A stretch of 16,169 nt of DNA from CAZEDU01 sp964511185 (GCA_964511185.1 CAZEDU010000115.1:1-16169); one strand, 5' to 3'. Positions 8,097 through 15,415 are shown, counted from the stretch's first letter. The notes: generated by a model from the letters alone, not told the origin. Numbers and translations are program-made.

Positions 8097-8647
8097 CGCG
8101 TCGCCTTCCGGACGCGCGCCAAGAAGGCGTCGGCCGCGCCCAGGTCTTCGTCGTTCAGCGCGCGGATCGGCGCCTGCGCCGCGCCGCCATACTGCGCGAG
8201 CCCCCGAAGGTGGCGCACCGCCCGTCGGTCACCCGCTGGGCTGGCTTGGAGCGACACCTTCCCGAGCGCCATCGCGAGGGGATGAAACGTTTGCCGCTCC
8301 CCGCGCACGGGGTCGAGGAAGAGCACCACCTCCTCCCCTTCGTGAAAGCGCGCGGTGCCCGCCACGTGTTGCCCAATTCGTCCCACCACGCCGCCAGGCT
8401 GGCGAACGACCACCGTCGTCGGAGCGGCTCCCTTCAGCGCCTCCTCGACGCGCACCTCGGCCTCGGTGACGACGCCGCGCTCGCCCTCGGTGAACCGCGA
8501 CTGCACCTGGCCTACCCGGCCACGGATGACCAAAGTCGCGCTCTGGGCGAGCTGCTCGATGGTTTGGGCCACGACCACGGTGGCGGCCGCGGAGCCGGCG
8601 AGCAACACGGCGGCGAGCGCGGCCAGGCGACGAGACGCGAGCGGCAT
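8093..8647 (-). CDS. Small exported protein of unknown function, first gene of the matrixin-expansin unit
   Basis: This protein has 184 residues with a signal peptide at about 1-27 (cleavage after VVVA). The mature part starts TIEQLAQSATLVIRGRV and continues with alternating strands such as VTEAEVRVEEALKG, VVVRQPGGVVG and EEVVLFLDP, suggesting a compact beta fold. I know this kind of protein only as a hypothetical that sits near secreted proteases, and I assign no function. The ATG at 8647 has GAGGAG 5 nt upstream. Its stop overlaps the matrixin start by 4 nt, so it may act in secretion, folding or inhibition of the protease. That is inference from position only. Confidence 0.85.
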   Translation of the reverse strand: MPLASRRLAALAAVLLAGSAAATVVVAQTIEQLAQSATLVIRGRVGQVQSRFTEGERGVVTEAEVRVEEALKGAAPTTVVVRQPGGVVGRIGQHVAGTARFHEGEEVVLFLDPVRGERQTFHPLAMALGKVSLQASPAGDRRAVRHLRGLAQYGGAAQAPIRALNDEDLGAADAFLARVRKATR

Positions 8648-8669
8648 GGAGGTCTCCTCAGAGGCCAGA

Positions 8670-8698
8670 AGTGTACGTTAGAACGCGCTGCATCTCGA
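8670..8698 (-). promoter_or_regulatory. Candidate sigma70-type promoter for the matrixin-expansin unit
   Basis: On the minus strand, TCGAGA (8693-8698) and TACACT (8670-8675) are 17 nt apart, each matching four of six consensus bases. Transcription would start near 8663, just ahead of the Shine-Dalgarno at 8654-8659. It lies in the 74-bp gap after the HEAT lipoprotein gene. In such GC-rich DNA the match could be chance. Confidence 0.3.
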
Positions 8699-8721
8699 CG
8701 CGCCCGCTCGAGCGCGGCGCG

Positions 8722-9309
8722 TCAAGGCGTCAGCTTGGTGAGGCTCTGCTGAATCGCTTCGCGCACCACGGGATCGGTCTCGCGATCGAGTCGCTCCTCG
8801 AGCGGCTGCTTCGCCTGCGGCGTCCCCACCTTGGCGAGCGCGCGCGCGGCGCCTTCGCGCAGCGCGGGCTCGTCGTGCGCGAGCATCGGCTCGAGCGCGG
8901 CGATCGCCTCCGGCCCGCCCCGATACCCGAGCGCGAGCATCGCCGTCGCGCGCAGGTGCTGCTCGCTCTTGGGGTCGAGCACGATCTCCTTCAGCACCTC
9001 GTTCGCGCGCGGGTTGTCGACCTGCGCCATTCCGCTCACCGCGCGCGACCGCTTCGACGGCAGCGCGGAGGCGTCCCGGTAGATCTTCTCGAGCGCCGGC
9101 AGCGCTTCGGGGCCGAGCCGCTTCCACTCTTCGTCTGTCGGCACCCGCTCGTAGCCGGAGAGCAGCGCGTCCACCTGCGCCTGGAGCGCCTCGCCGGAAG
9201 GGGGCACCTGCTTGCTGCCTTCTTCCGCGCTCTGTTTCGGGGTCTGCGTGGCGCACGACACGAGCGCCAAGAGGGGAAGCACCAACACCATCACCATGAA
9301 GCGTTTCAC
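8722..9309 (-). CDS. HEAT-repeat lipoprotein
   Basis: This protein has 195 residues. The N-terminus is a lipoprotein signal peptide with lipobox LVSC, giving lipidated Cys19, followed by a charged, flexible linker (about 20-45). From about residue 65 there are tandem helical pairs of the HEAT/PBS-lyase type: LKEIVLDPKSEQHLRATAMLALG, EAIAALEPMLAHDEPALREGAARALAKVG and KQPLEERLDRETDPVVREAIQQSL. These form a protein-binding solenoid, and no enzymatic residues are seen. The GTG start at 9309 is preferred because AGGAGG (9318-9323) lies 8 nt upstream; the next ATG is four codons later and too far from it. The ribosome site overlaps the stop of the M43-like protease gene, 12 nt away, so the two are probably one transcript. 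A scaffold or partner role for the protease is possible but unproven. Confidence 0.9.
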   Translation of the reverse strand: MKRFMVMVLVLPLLALVSCATQTPKQSAEEGSKQVPPSGEALQAQVDALLSGYERVPTDEEWKRLGPEALPALEKIYRDASALPSKRSRAVSGMAQVDNPRANEVLKEIVLDPKSEQHLRATAMLALGYRGGPEAIAALEPMLAHDEPALREGAARALAKVGTPQAKQPLEERLDRETDPVVREAIQQSLTKLTP

Positions 9310-9321
9310 GGCTCGAGCCTC

Positions 9322-11452
9322 CTAAGGAGAGGTGACCACGGGGTTGCGCAGGAGCACGTAGCCCTGGTTTCCAGACAACCGCTCCGCCGTCGGTCCCGCT
9401 TGCCAGAACATCAGGTTCTCCGCGCCGCTGTTCTGACACTCGGCGGCGCTGACGATCTTGTCTTGGTTCGAATCGCGCGCCGCTGAACACTCCGGCGTGT
9501 CGGAGAGCGGATCGTGCAGCTTCCCGCTCTGCTCCGTGGTGTGCCACAGGCCGAGCCAATGGCCGCCCTCGTGCGCCATCGTGCGCGCGACCGACTTCGG
9601 GTCGCTCTGCAGGTCGAGCGTCGTCACCGCCACGCCGGACGCGTTGGTGCCTTGCTCGAACGGAATGCCGGGAATGCCGCCGGCGATGCCGAGCACCGTG
9701 AAGCCCGCGCCGCCGCCCTTGATCTCCCGCACCAGGAAGAAGTTCATCGCGTTGTTCGGGGCGCCGACGCTCAGCTCGAACAGCCGCCGCAGCTCGGAGT
9801 CCCGCCCTTCGATCGTGTCGATGACGGCGAAGGCGGGCCCCTGCGCTGCCGGCACGTCGAAGTAACTGACGTCGGCGATGGTGATTCCCGCCTGCGCGTA
9901 GATGCGCCGCATCTCGGCGAGCATCGTCTGCACGCTGACGTCACTGGCCGCCGTCGCCGCGCTGACGCCGTTCACGCCAGCGAACCAGAGGTTCAGATTC
10001 AGCTTCCCCGTCGATAGGACCGTGGACGTCGACCGCTTGATCAGCGCGAAGACTTGTCCGGTCCCCGAGCCGTCCTCATTGACGATGCGAAAGCGGTAGG
10101 TGCCGGGCTGGATCTCCACGCGCGGCGTGTTCGGGAAGAGCATGCCGAAGTCGCCGTCGTTGACCGGCAAGATGCGGACCTTCGACGTCAGATAGTTGTC
10201 CAAGTCGAAGAGCAGCTCGCCGCTCGGCGCGATCAGCCGCTCGATCGTCGAGACGCCGCCCACGCTGCCCTTCATCACCAGCGTGAACGAGATGGCGCCG
10301 GCCGGAACCGCGATCGTGAAGTCCTGCGTGGACTCGCTGCCGCTGATCGCCATCTGCCCGATGTCGACCCGCTCGATGGTCGTGCTGCCGGGCGGCTGAG
10401 GGGGAACGCAGTCCCCCGAGTACGGATCGCACACCTCGGGCGCCGTGCAGATCTGCAGCGTGTTGCCGGCGCTGTCGCGCGCGGTGCAGCGCGGGATGCA
10501 CACGCGCAGGGTGCTGCCGCTCACCGCCGAGCAGAAGTAGTCGGCGCGGCAGTCGAAGTTCGACTGGCACCGCTGGAGGCAGACCGACGCCAGGGCGGGA
10601 TCGGACGGGAGGATGCACAAGCCAGCGCTCTCGCACGAACGCAGATCGTTCGTGCAGTCCGCCGAGCACAGGCCGTTGGGGAAGCCTTGGTCCGGCTCGT
10701 TGAGGCAGTAGAACGAATCGCAGTCGTCGTCGGTCGCGCACCGCGCGCCGGTCTGGCGGGGCAGGGCGCTCCCTTCGATGCATCGGCCGCCACCCGCCAC
10801 GTGACAGCTGTGGCCGAGCGCGCAGCTCGTGTTGCCGCGGCAGCGGGGCCGGCACACGCCCGAGCCCCCTTCGCGATCGCAGAAATACTCGTCGCGGCAG
10901 TCGCCGTCGCTCGCGCAGTTCGACAGGCACAGGCCCGCGGCCTCGCTCACCCGCGCGCAGGTGCCGCCGCTCGAGCAGCCCTTGTTGAAGAACGAGGCGC
11001 TCGGGCCATCTTGCGCACAGACGTCGGTGCAGTAGCCGCCGTTGTACGTGATCTCGCAGCGCTCGCTCGCGCAGCCGGCGTTGATGCGGCACGGCGCGCC
11101 CACGCCGCCGGGGTTGCTCGCGACGCAGCGCTTGTCTTCGCAGGCCGTCCCCGGTCCGCAGTCTTCGTTCGTCACGCAATCGGGCAAGCAGATCGATCCC
11201 GCGGAGACGTCCGCGCAGTGATACCCGGAGCGACAGTCGAACAAAGACGTGGTGCACTGCTGCAGGCAGTACGAGCCCTGCTCGAGCGCGGCGCAGNNNN
11301 NNNNNNCTGCAGTACCCGCCCGCGAACGTGGGGAGGCACGCGCCGGTCTCGCAGTCCGAATCGCTCTGACACGGGGCGCCGAACTGGCCGGGCGCCGGAC
11401 CGCACGCCGCCGCGATGGAGAGGAGCAGAAGCAGAGCAAAGCGCGAGCGCAT
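9322..11452 (-). CDS. M43-like (pappalysin-type) zinc metalloprotease lipoprotein with N-terminal Cys-rich modules, interrupted by an assembly gap
   Basis: This is a probable surface protease. It starts at ATG 11452 with a lipoprotein signal peptide (RSRFALLLLLSIAAAC, lipidated Cys17) and the first Cys module. The frame then meets ten N at 11297-11306. The remainder, 657 residues, continues in a different frame after the gap. Cys-rich modules fill roughly 11400-10395. A beta-rich region (about 10390-10030) resembles pre-peptidase domains. The catalytic domain holds the zinc motif HEGGHWLGLWH (nt 9541-9573), a downstream DPLSDTPEC stretch and a Met-turn ENLMF, the arrangement seen in M43 proteases. 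The gene is probably intact: the two frames join if the true gap length is a multiple of three. No good Shine-Dalgarno is visible before 11452. An alternative start at 11472 gives a Cys/Arg-rich N-terminus without a signal peptide and is rejected. Confidence 0.87.
11297..11306. other. Assembly gap (10 N) inside the M43-like protease gene
   Basis: Ten undetermined bases fall inside a Cys-rich module. The reading frame changes across them, so ten is most likely a placeholder. Similar sequence (TACTGC followed by TGCAG) lies on both sides, as expected where an assembler failed on repeated modules. Confidence 0.95.
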
Positions 11453-11522
11453 CGGCGCGCGAAGTTACACACAAGCCGTCGTCACTTCCCGCACGAACTT
11501 GAAGTAGGCTGCGCCGCCGAGC
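11453..11522. promoter_or_regulatory. Divergent intergenic region between the M43-like protease and the DsrE-like gene
   Basis: These 70 bp must hold promoters for both directions, because genes start on either side. I find no -35/-10 pair good enough to name on either strand. GTGTAACTT around 11470 is the most AT-rich element, lying about 15-20 nt before the protease start. Confidence 0.35.
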
Positions 11523-11915
11523 ATGGCCGGCCGCGTCGTCTTCTTCATCCAAAGCGCCACCTTCGAGCCCGCCTATCAAGCGGCGTCGATGGGCGTCACC
11601 GCCGCCGCGATGGGCGACGAGGTGTACTTCGTCTTCGCGTTCGAGGCGCTGCGCGCGATCGCCCGGGACGGGTTCGGTCGCCCGGTGCCCGAGCGCGAGC
11701 TCGGCGAGAGCACGCGCGCCGAAGGCCTTGGCGTGCCGCCGCCGATGAAGATGTTGGCCGAGGCGCGCGCGTTGGGCGCCAAGCTCGTCGCCTGCGACAC
11801 CACGGTGAAGATCTGCGGCCTCTCGGCCGCCGACCTCCACGGAAAGCTCGACGAGGTGATGGGGCTTCCCTCCATCTGGCGCCTGACGCAGGGCGGCCGC
11901 GTCGTCACGCTGTGA
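11523..11915 (+). CDS. DsrE/DsrF-like family protein
   Basis: This small cytoplasmic protein has 130 residues with the DsrE/F fold pattern. It opens with RVVFFIQSATFE, an A-x-AASMGVTAAAMGDEV helix and strand, then VYFVFAFEAL, and ends with PSIWRLTQGGRVVTL. Cys91 in LVACDTTVKICGL sits where sulfur-relay DsrE/TusD proteins carry their persulfide Cys, and Cys98 is a second one. Family members take part in sulfur transfer or are uncharacterised, and no dsr or tus partners are seen here, so the role is open. The ATG at 11523 has only a weak upstream ribosome site. It is transcribed away from the M43-like protease and 61 nt ahead of the first vWA lipoprotein gene. Confidence 0.82.
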   Translation: MAGRVVFFIQSATFEPAYQAASMGVTAAAMGDEVYFVFAFEALRAIARDGFGRPVPERELGESTRAEGLGVPPPMKMLAEARALGAKLVACDTTVKICGLSAADLHGKLDEVMGLPSIWRLTQGGRVVTL

Positions 11916-11976
11916 AGCTGTAAGGTCCGCCCACCGCCGCGCATCGAATGGGGTTGGTTTCGAAAGGAATCGACCC

Positions 11977-12555
11977 ATGCGTCTCTCCGCGCTCCTCGCC
12001 GCGGCCTTGGTTGCGGGCTGCCAGTCGTACGACTTCGAGAAAGTCCAGCCGCTCGCGCTCGCTCAGACCACGTTGCTCGAGCGAAGGGTGGGGCGGCCGT
12101 TCAAGCCGAACCTGCTGCTGTTGGTCGACCGCTCCGGATCGATGGACCATCCCGCGCAGCCCGGCGCCGTCGCGACCCTTCAAGCGATGGCCGTAGCCGG
12201 CGGCTTCGAGCGCCTTTGCTCCGCGGACGTCGACTGTGGCGCGGGCAATCGGTGCTTGCAGGGCACGTGCGAAAAGACCTTCTTCCAGGCGCGAGACGGC
12301 GCCGAGCTCACCCAGGCGCTCGAGCGCATCTGGGCCGCGCTCCCCGCTCCCTGCGAGTACATCCTCGACGCGGCGCCGACCGACACCCAGTGGATCTCGG
12401 TGAGCGTCGACGGCGCGAACCACCCCGCGGGTGACCAGACGTGGCGGTATGACGAAGGAAAGGTTCGCCTTCTTGGCCGGTTGTGCGATCGCGTGGTTTC
12501 GAGCACGCCAGACCGGCCCGCGGACGTCGAAATCCGCGTCCTCGAGGCCTTGTAG
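11977..12555 (+). CDS. Internally deleted vWA lipoprotein paralogue
   Basis: This lipoprotein has 192 residues with lipobox VAGC, giving lipidated Cys15. Its two ends match the next gene closely: the N-terminal YDFE-PLALAQTT and FKPNL motifs, then LLVDRSGSM at 49-56, and the C-terminal LQAMAVAGGFERLC, FFQA, CEYILDAAPTD and VEIRVLEAL. Between residues 57 and about 66, some 190 residues present in the neighbour are missing. That segment holds the vWA core, with the Thr and the second Asp of the metal-ion site. Only the DxSxS half of the site (Asp51, Ser53, Ser55) remains, so metal-dependent ligand binding is unlikely. The reading frame is kept, with AAAGGA 8 nt before the ATG, so the gene may still make a stable secreted protein. 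DNA differs at many silent positions from the neighbour, so the duplication is not recent. It could also be a decaying copy. Confidence 0.85.
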   Translation: MRLSALLAAALVAGCQSYDFEKVQPLALAQTTLLERRVGRPFKPNLLLLVDRSGSMDHPAQPGAVATLQAMAVAGGFERLCSADVDCGAGNRCLQGTCEKTFFQARDGAELTQALERIWAALPAPCEYILDAAPTDTQWISVSVDGANHPAGDQTWRYDEGKVRLLGRLCDRVVSSTPDRPADVEIRVLEAL

Positions 12556-12643
12556 GTGCCCATGAACAGGGTATCCTTCTCTTTCCATAGGCAAGGGGAG
12601 CAGTGGTCGGGCCTGCGCCCAGGACCCACGGAGAACGACAACC

Positions 12644-13810
12644 ATGCGGTCGATGCTGAAGCTCGTTGGTGCCTTTGCTCTCGGATCCGCGGCCGGTATC
12701 GCCGCCGGCTGCCAAAACTATGACTTTGAGCCGGTGACGCCGCTCGCGCTCGCGCAGACCACCCAGACGGCCGAAGTGAAGGGCAAGAACTTCAAGCCCA
12801 ACCTCATCATCTTGCTCGACAAGTCAGGCTCGATGGCGCCGCCGGGCGGCCCAAGCCCTTCACGCTGGGACCAGGTCAAGGCCTCGATGCAGACCTTCTT
12901 GACCGACCCGGCCTCGCGCAGCGTCGCGCGCTTGGGCTTGTTCAGCTACGCGAAGGACAACTATTGCGCCGCCCCGACGCTCGACGACATCCGCGTGCCG
13001 ATCCCCGACAACGTGACCTCGGACGCCGATGCCGACCTCAAGCCAACCGCCGACGCGATCTTGAGCAGCATCAACGCGATTCAAACGGGGGGGGGGACGC
13101 CGACCGGCGCGAGCCTGCGGACCGTCGGCAACTACCCAGGCCTCAATGATCCGAACGATCAGCGCCAGGACTTCGTGCTCTTGCTCACCGACGGATTGCC
13201 GAACTGCAACTCGGCGCTGAACGGCCAGCTGACCAGCTGCCGGTGCACCGCGGCGAACATCAGCCAGGGCACGTCCTCGAACCCGTGCCCGCAGGATCAA
13301 TGTCTCGACAGAGACGGCGCCGTCGCGGCCGTCCGCGAGCTGGCCCTCAAGGGCATCAAGACGATCGTCGTCGGCTTCGGCGCCGACACCGCCACCGGCG
13401 ATGGCCCCGAAACGCTCAACGCCATGGCCGAGGCCGGTGGCTTCGCGCGTGGCTGCCCGAACGGAACCAACGCCGAGTGCGGCGCCGGCGGGACCTGCAA
13501 TCAGGCGAACAAGCTCTGCGACAAGAAGTTCTTCCAGGCGCAGACCCAGACCGAGCTCGCGCAGGCGCTCGCGGCGATCAGCGCCGGCATCGGCCGCGAG
13601 GCGTGCGAGTACGTCCTCGACTCAGCGCCGAGCGATCCGCGGTTCCTCGCCGTCATCGTCGACGGACAATCGCTGCAACCCGGCACCGACACCTACAACT
13701 TCGAGTCGCCCAACCGCGTCACCTTCGTCGGCGGCACGTGCAGCAAGCTGCAGAACAGCACCCCGGCCTCGCCGGTGAACGTCGAGTTCCGCATCGTCGA
13801 AGGCCTCTAG
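12644..13810 (+). CDS. von Willebrand factor A domain lipoprotein
   Basis: This protein has 388 residues. A lipoprotein signal peptide ends in AAGC (lipidated Cys23). The vWA domain spans about 52-270 with a complete MIDAS metal site: DKSGS (Asp59, Ser61, Ser63), Thr152 or Thr154 in TGGGTPTG, and Asp183 in LLLTDGLPNC. A Cys-rich insert follows (CRCTAANISQGTSSNPCPQDQC). After the vWA core comes a conserved extension with GGFARGCPNGTNAECG, KKFFQAQTQTELAQAL and CEYVLDSAPSD. vWA proteins bind protein ligands through Mg2+, and here the partner is unknown. GGAG lies 10 nt before the ATG at 12644. A run of ten G (13087-13096) encodes the Gly triplet of the MIDAS loop. It sits 88 nt after the truncated paralogue, in the same direction. 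Confidence 0.93.
   Translation: MRSMLKLVGAFALGSAAGIAAGCQNYDFEPVTPLALAQTTQTAEVKGKNFKPNLIILLDKSGSMAPPGGPSPSRWDQVKASMQTFLTDPASRSVARLGLFSYAKDNYCAAPTLDDIRVPIPDNVTSDADADLKPTADAILSSINAIQTGGGTPTGASLRTVGNYPGLNDPNDQRQDFVLLLTDGLPNCNSALNGQLTSCRCTAANISQGTSSNPCPQDQCLDRDGAVAAVRELALKGIKTIVVGFGADTATGDGPETLNAMAEAGGFARGCPNGTNAECGAGGTCNQANKLCDKKFFQAQTQTELAQALAAISAGIGREACEYVLDSAPSDPRFLAVIVDGQSLQPGTDTYNFESPNRVTFVGGTCSKLQNSTPASPVNVEFRIVEGL
13087..13096 (+). repeat. G10 homopolymer within the vWA coding sequence
   Basis: Ten consecutive G encode the end of Thr148 and Gly149-151, directly in the MIDAS loop TGGGTPTG. Three GGG codons in a row are unusual in this gene, which otherwise mostly uses GGC for glycine. Gain or loss of one G would shift the frame in the middle of the vWA domain. 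Confidence 0.9.
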
Positions 13811-13820
13811 CCAACCCCTG

Positions 13821-13849
13821 GGGGACTGTCCCTGAAAGGGACTGTCCCC
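13821..13849. repeat. REP-like palindrome between convergent genes
   Basis: GGGGAC-T-GTCCCT, loop GAA, AGGGAC-T-GTCCCC: two six-bp stems separated by a T-T mismatch, closing a three-base loop. Each half is itself a palindrome around a central T. The site lies 10 bp after the vWA stop and 48 bp before the stop of the converging MopE-like gene. The form resembles REP elements mobilised by REP-associated tyrosine transposases; I infer that from shape and sequence only. It could also act as a bidirectional transcription stop, but no T-run follows it. Confidence 0.6.
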
Positions 13850-13897
13850 GGTCGCGACGAGGCCCAGCCCAAGAAGGCCGCGCGCCTTTCGGCTCGC

Positions 13898-15232
13898 TCA
13901 GTTGATCGTCGGCGTCGTGTTCGGCGCCTGCACCGGCGTCGCTTCCCACCGGAAGTCGTCGATCAGCACCGCCGAGTCGAGAATACCGTCGCCCTCGTCG
14001 AACACCATGAACGACAACGTCACCGTCTCGCCCGGCTTCACCGGCGCCGTCGTGGTCAGCCAGCCAGTCGCGCCGCCCGTGGGCTGGGAGCCGCGGAGCA
14101 CCTCGTAGCCAGTGCCCTTGAGCAGGGTGACGGGCTTGGTGCAGGTGCCGGGGTAGCCCGGCGTCTGGCAGATGTCGAAGAAGCCGTTGTTCACGGTCAC
14201 CGGCTCGCCCTTCGAGTCGTACGAGATGTTGCACTGCGGCGTCGCCGTGCCGGTCTTGCACTGCCCCGCCGGCAGCTTGCTCGCGTCCAGCGCGCCCGAC
14301 TCGAGGACCGCGAGGAACCGGTCGTTGTACGACTTGCAGACGTACTCGGGGTACTCCGCCGAGAAGAAGTTGAACTTGAAGCTCAGGCTCTTCGCATTCT
14401 GCGGAGCCTTCAGCACGAACCGAACCTGCACCAGATCATTGGCAGTGCTGTCGGGATACGACGTCCCGCACTTCGGCTTCGAGTAGAGCGGGTGGGGCAG
14501 CTCGCTCCCGAGGTCATCACCGGGCTGCGGCGAGTAGCTCGACCGCTCGATGGTGTCGACCGCCTCCCCGCTCGAGAGCATCACGAGCTTGCTCCCTTCC
14601 TTCGGCACCCACTCCTCGCCGAACTTCGTGCGCACCTTGCGCTGCGTGGCGTTGCCGTGCACGAACTCGGCGCGGGTGACGGCGGTGCAGATGCCCATCG
14701 CCTTGGCGTAGTCGAGCGCGACGCCACCGGTCACGTTCGAGTCGCACCCCGCGAGCACCTCGTCGATCTTCCCGTCGCAATTGTTGTCGACGCCGTCGTT
14801 GGGGACCTCGACCGCGTTGGGGCCGACGAGCGGCTCGTCGTCATCACAGTCTTGCGGATACGGCGTCCCGTCCTTGTCCGAGTCCACGCCGTTGATCTGG
14901 TTGTCCACCTTACCGTCGCAGTTGTCGTCTTTCCCGTTGGCCACTTCGGTCGCGCCGGGTCGCACGTTCTTGTCGGTGTCGTCGCAGTCCCCCGCGCACA
15001 CCGAATAGCCATCTCCGTCGGCGTCCATCCCGTCGTCGACCACGCCGTTGCAGTCGTTGTCGATGCCGTCACAAACCTCGGGACCGCTCGGGATGCAGGG
15101 GCCGCCGTTGTTGTGGTTGGGCGCGCCGCCGTCCGTTCCCTCTTGGAGCGTTCCGCCCGTGGTCGAAACCGGCGCCCCACAGCCGACCAACACCAGCGAA
15201 ACCGCAAACAGCGAAGCGAAAAGTGCTTTCAT
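13898..15232 (-). CDS. MopE-like lipoprotein with IDNDCNG metal-binding repeats and choice-of-anchor-L-like domain
   Basis: This surface lipoprotein has 444 residues. The signal peptide ends in LVGC (lipidated Cys18), and a short Gly/Asn-rich linker follows. Residues 50-160 hold repeated Asp-rich motifs of the MopE type: EVCDGIDNDCNGVVDDG, DADGDGYSVCAGDCDDTD, DDNCDGKVD, DSDKDGTPYPQDCDDD and GVDNNCDGKIDE. These probably bind Ca2+ and resemble the putative metal-binding motif named after MopE. Residues about 165-430 look like the choice-of-anchor-L domain common in myxobacteria, with FNFFSAEYPEYV, YNDRFLAVLES and, near the end, DGILDSAVLIDDFRW. The ATG at 15232 is preferred because GGGAGGG lies 8 nt upstream and the signal peptide then begins MKALFASLF. 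An in-frame ATG at 15268 would add 12 basic residues without a ribosome site. It is monocistronic, converging on the vWA gene. Confidence 0.92.
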   Translation of the reverse strand: MKALFASLFAVSLVLVGCGAPVSTTGGTLQEGTDGGAPNHNNGGPCIPSGPEVCDGIDNDCNGVVDDGMDADGDGYSVCAGDCDDTDKNVRPGATEVANGKDDNCDGKVDNQINGVDSDKDGTPYPQDCDDDEPLVGPNAVEVPNDGVDNNCDGKIDEVLAGCDSNVTGGVALDYAKAMGICTAVTRAEFVHGNATQRKVRTKFGEEWVPKEGSKLVMLSSGEAVDTIERSSYSPQPGDDLGSELPHPLYSKPKCGTSYPDSTANDLVQVRFVLKAPQNAKSLSFKFNFFSAEYPEYVCKSYNDRFLAVLESGALDASKLPAGQCKTGTATPQCNISYDSKGEPVTVNNGFFDICQTPGYPGTCTKPVTLLKGTGYEVLRGSQPTGGATGWLTTTAPVKPGETVTLSFMVFDEGDGILDSAVLIDDFRWEATPVQAPNTTPTIN

Positions 15233-15279
15233 CCGACGAGCCCTCCCGGAAGCTCGGTTGGCCCCCACACCGGCGCAGC

Positions 15280-15308
15280 ACTATGCACAAGCGCCTACCC
15301 GCCGACAA
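15280..15308 (-). promoter_or_regulatory. Candidate sigma70-type promoter of the MopE-like gene
   Basis: On the minus strand, TTGTCG (15303-15308) and CATAGT (15280-15285) stand 17 nt apart, each matching four of six consensus bases. Transcription would begin near 15273, leaving a leader of about 40 nt before the ATG at 15232, with the GGGAGGG ribosome site in it. Confidence 0.4.
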
Positions 15309-15415
15309 CGGCAGCCAGAGCGATTTCGCCTCGCGATTCAGGCATTTACCGTGTGTGGCAACGTGATCTTTTGTCGCACCTCTCATGGCGCGAATGCGCC
15401 TCGATTCGCCTGATG

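Noticed and set aside
6045..8285. Plus-strand open frame of 746 codons opposite the matrixin gene
   Set aside because: It is Ala/Arg/Val-rich antisense of the Cys-rich repeats, without a ribosome site or any recognisable domain.
9322..11472. M43-like protease started at 11472 in the catalytic-domain frame
   Set aside because: The N-terminus produced has many Cys and Arg and no signal peptide. The frame starting at 11452 gives a textbook lipoprotein leader, so the frame difference is due to the assembly gap.
10054..11502. Plus-strand open frame opposite the M43-like protease
   Set aside because: It crosses the ten N and mirrors the Cys-rich modules, and has no domain signature.
12602..12628. 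Imperfect hairpin upstream of the full vWA gene as a riboswitch or leader element
   Set aside because: The stem needs a bulge and several unpaired bases and matches no riboswitch class I know.
13873..13889. Hairpin GAAGGC-CGCGC-GCCTTT as a rho-independent terminator of the vWA gene
   Set aside because: The stem is short, includes a G-T pair, and is followed by only one further T. It is too weak to list as a terminator.
15387..15400. Hairpin GGCGC-GAAT-GCGCC in the divergent region as an operator or terminator
   Set aside because: A five-bp stem is expected by chance in DNA of this composition, and no second copy is seen. It is mentioned only as content of the region.
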